Assembly (NCBI RefSeq): GCF_014857925.1
Contig: NZ_JACYVZ010000015.1
Location: forward strand, 1-63,903
Direction of reading: 5' to 3'
Origin: Cysteiniphilum marinum
GTDB lineage: Bacteria; Pseudomonadota; Gammaproteobacteria; Francisellales; Francisellaceae
Length of the DNA: 63,903 nucleotides
Shown here: in pieces, positions 63,445 through 63,903 of the stretch
Numbering within the stretch: position 1 is the stretch's first letter
Layout of the letters: each line of letters begins with the position of its first letter
Made by a program: the position numbers and the translations under genes
Notes under the pieces: model-generated
What the model was told of the DNA's origin: nothing
What the model saw: the letters and a program-made list of their open reading frames with translations, nothing else
The model's database searches: none

Positions 63445-63777
63445 TTAATTTTCAAGGGTCGTTATTATCTGGTCTGCGACCTTATGCGCGCTAGGGTCTG
63501 ATTGAGTACGTAAGCCTTTTATAATAGCTATTCTATCCTCAATGCTACGTTGCTGCATCAACTGTCGCTTTCCAAGCAACCTATTAATGATCAATTCTAT
63601 CCCTATGACGTGCTGTTTTAAGTTGTCAATAAATGCTTCCGGTGCTTCTGATATTTGCCATGGATTAGGCAAGCCAGACTCAAAATAATTGACTGATTGT
63701 TCAAAATGCTCTTTTTTCCAACAGTTATCATAAACAAATTTTATGGAACACATAGCATGCACTGCGGTGTAGACCCT
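63445..63777 (-). pseudogene. PaiB-like FMN-binding regulator, C-terminal fragment
   Basis: The C-terminal domain of the PaiB family (FMN-binding negative regulator) is readable: VYTAVHAMCSIKF, then EHFEQSVNYFES, then NPWQISEAPEAFIDNLKQHVIGIEL, then INRLLGKRQLMQQRSIEDR and IKGLR. The N-terminal half with the FMN site is absent, and upstream frames to the window edge do not restore it. It is a truncated gene, perhaps with the start outside the window. Confidence 0.65.
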
Positions 63778-63903
63778 AATGGCACTACCTTAAGCACTGC
63801 CAATGTATAAAAATGCACTTTGAAGCATGAATTTCTTGAAGTCAGTAACCACATAGGTTTATATATTTTTGCCTCAAAACTCAAAACCCAAATGGAAACT
63901 GAC

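Noticed and set aside
1-63903. tRNA genes or CRISPR arrays
   Set aside because: No cloverleaf with a T-loop signature and no regularly spaced repeats were noticed on either strand by eye.

Overview
This is a 63.9 kb, A+T-rich chromosomal segment of a gammaproteobacterium that contains the replication origin: dnaA and dnaN, a cluster of DnaA boxes, and the 4.5S/SRP RNA gene. Several features fit the Francisella / Fastidiosibacter / Cysteiniphilum / Piscirickettsia neighbourhood: the hemA-prfA-prmC order, a ugpBAEC transporter, a CtlX-type citrulline/arginine hydrolase, GH18 chitinases and cydAB. The genus is my inference. I saw no rRNA or tRNA gene, although a strong rRNA/tRNA-type promoter points out of the left edge.

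Layout. 0.2-4.5 kb: glycerol-3-phosphate (Ugp-type) ABC transporter. 4.8-5.4 kb: HicAB toxin-antitoxin. 5.6-8.8 kb: hemA-prfA-prmC. 8.8-15.1 kb: a flavin amine oxidase and two secreted GH18 chitinases. 15.2-20.3 kb: anmK with a DsbG-like oxidoreductase, then two amino-acid transporters. 20.6-24.0 kb: a DksA lacking most zinc cysteines, then cydA-cydB and a small CydX-like gene. 24.3-28.7 kb: glnA, rppH, ptsP. 28.7-31.4 kb: three outer-membrane barrels including Tsx. 31.5-33.8 kb: an Hsp70/DUF2760 pair. 34-36 kb: tsaC, a membrane-anchored RMF-like protein, trpF. 36.0-39.2 kb: five genes of an aryl-polyene (APE)-like lipid pathway. 39.2-39.8 kb: MazEF. 39.8-44.1 kb: aroE and an arginine-to-proline cluster (ocd, arcA, ctlX). 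44.4-47.7 kb: dnaN, dnaA, oriC, ffs. 47.7-51.5 kb: a Bax-like lipoprotein, a PepD-like peptidase, a second HicAB whose toxin has an early stop, and a VOC protein. 51.7-55.0 kb: five more APE-like genes. 55.1-63.8 kb: accessory sequence with two or three MFS transporters, an ArsR regulator, remnants of IS1595-, ISKra4-like-, ISAs1- and Tn3-type elements, and several broken genes.

How genes work together. The chitinases, Tsx, amino-acid transporters and arginine-to-proline route suggest growth on chitin, nucleosides and amino acids, with ammonia release. PtsP, RppH and GlnA may link nitrogen status to physiology. The most interesting observation is that the APE-like pathway is cut in two. The blocks acyltransferase-ACP-ACP-membrane protein-ligase (minus strand) and dehydratase-glycosyltransferase-acyltransferase-thioesterase-LolA (plus strand) lie on opposite sides of oriC. 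They would form the standard cluster order if the intervening 15.7 kb, which includes the origin, were inverted. The ketosynthases, ketoreductase and exporter expected for a complete APE pathway are not in this window.
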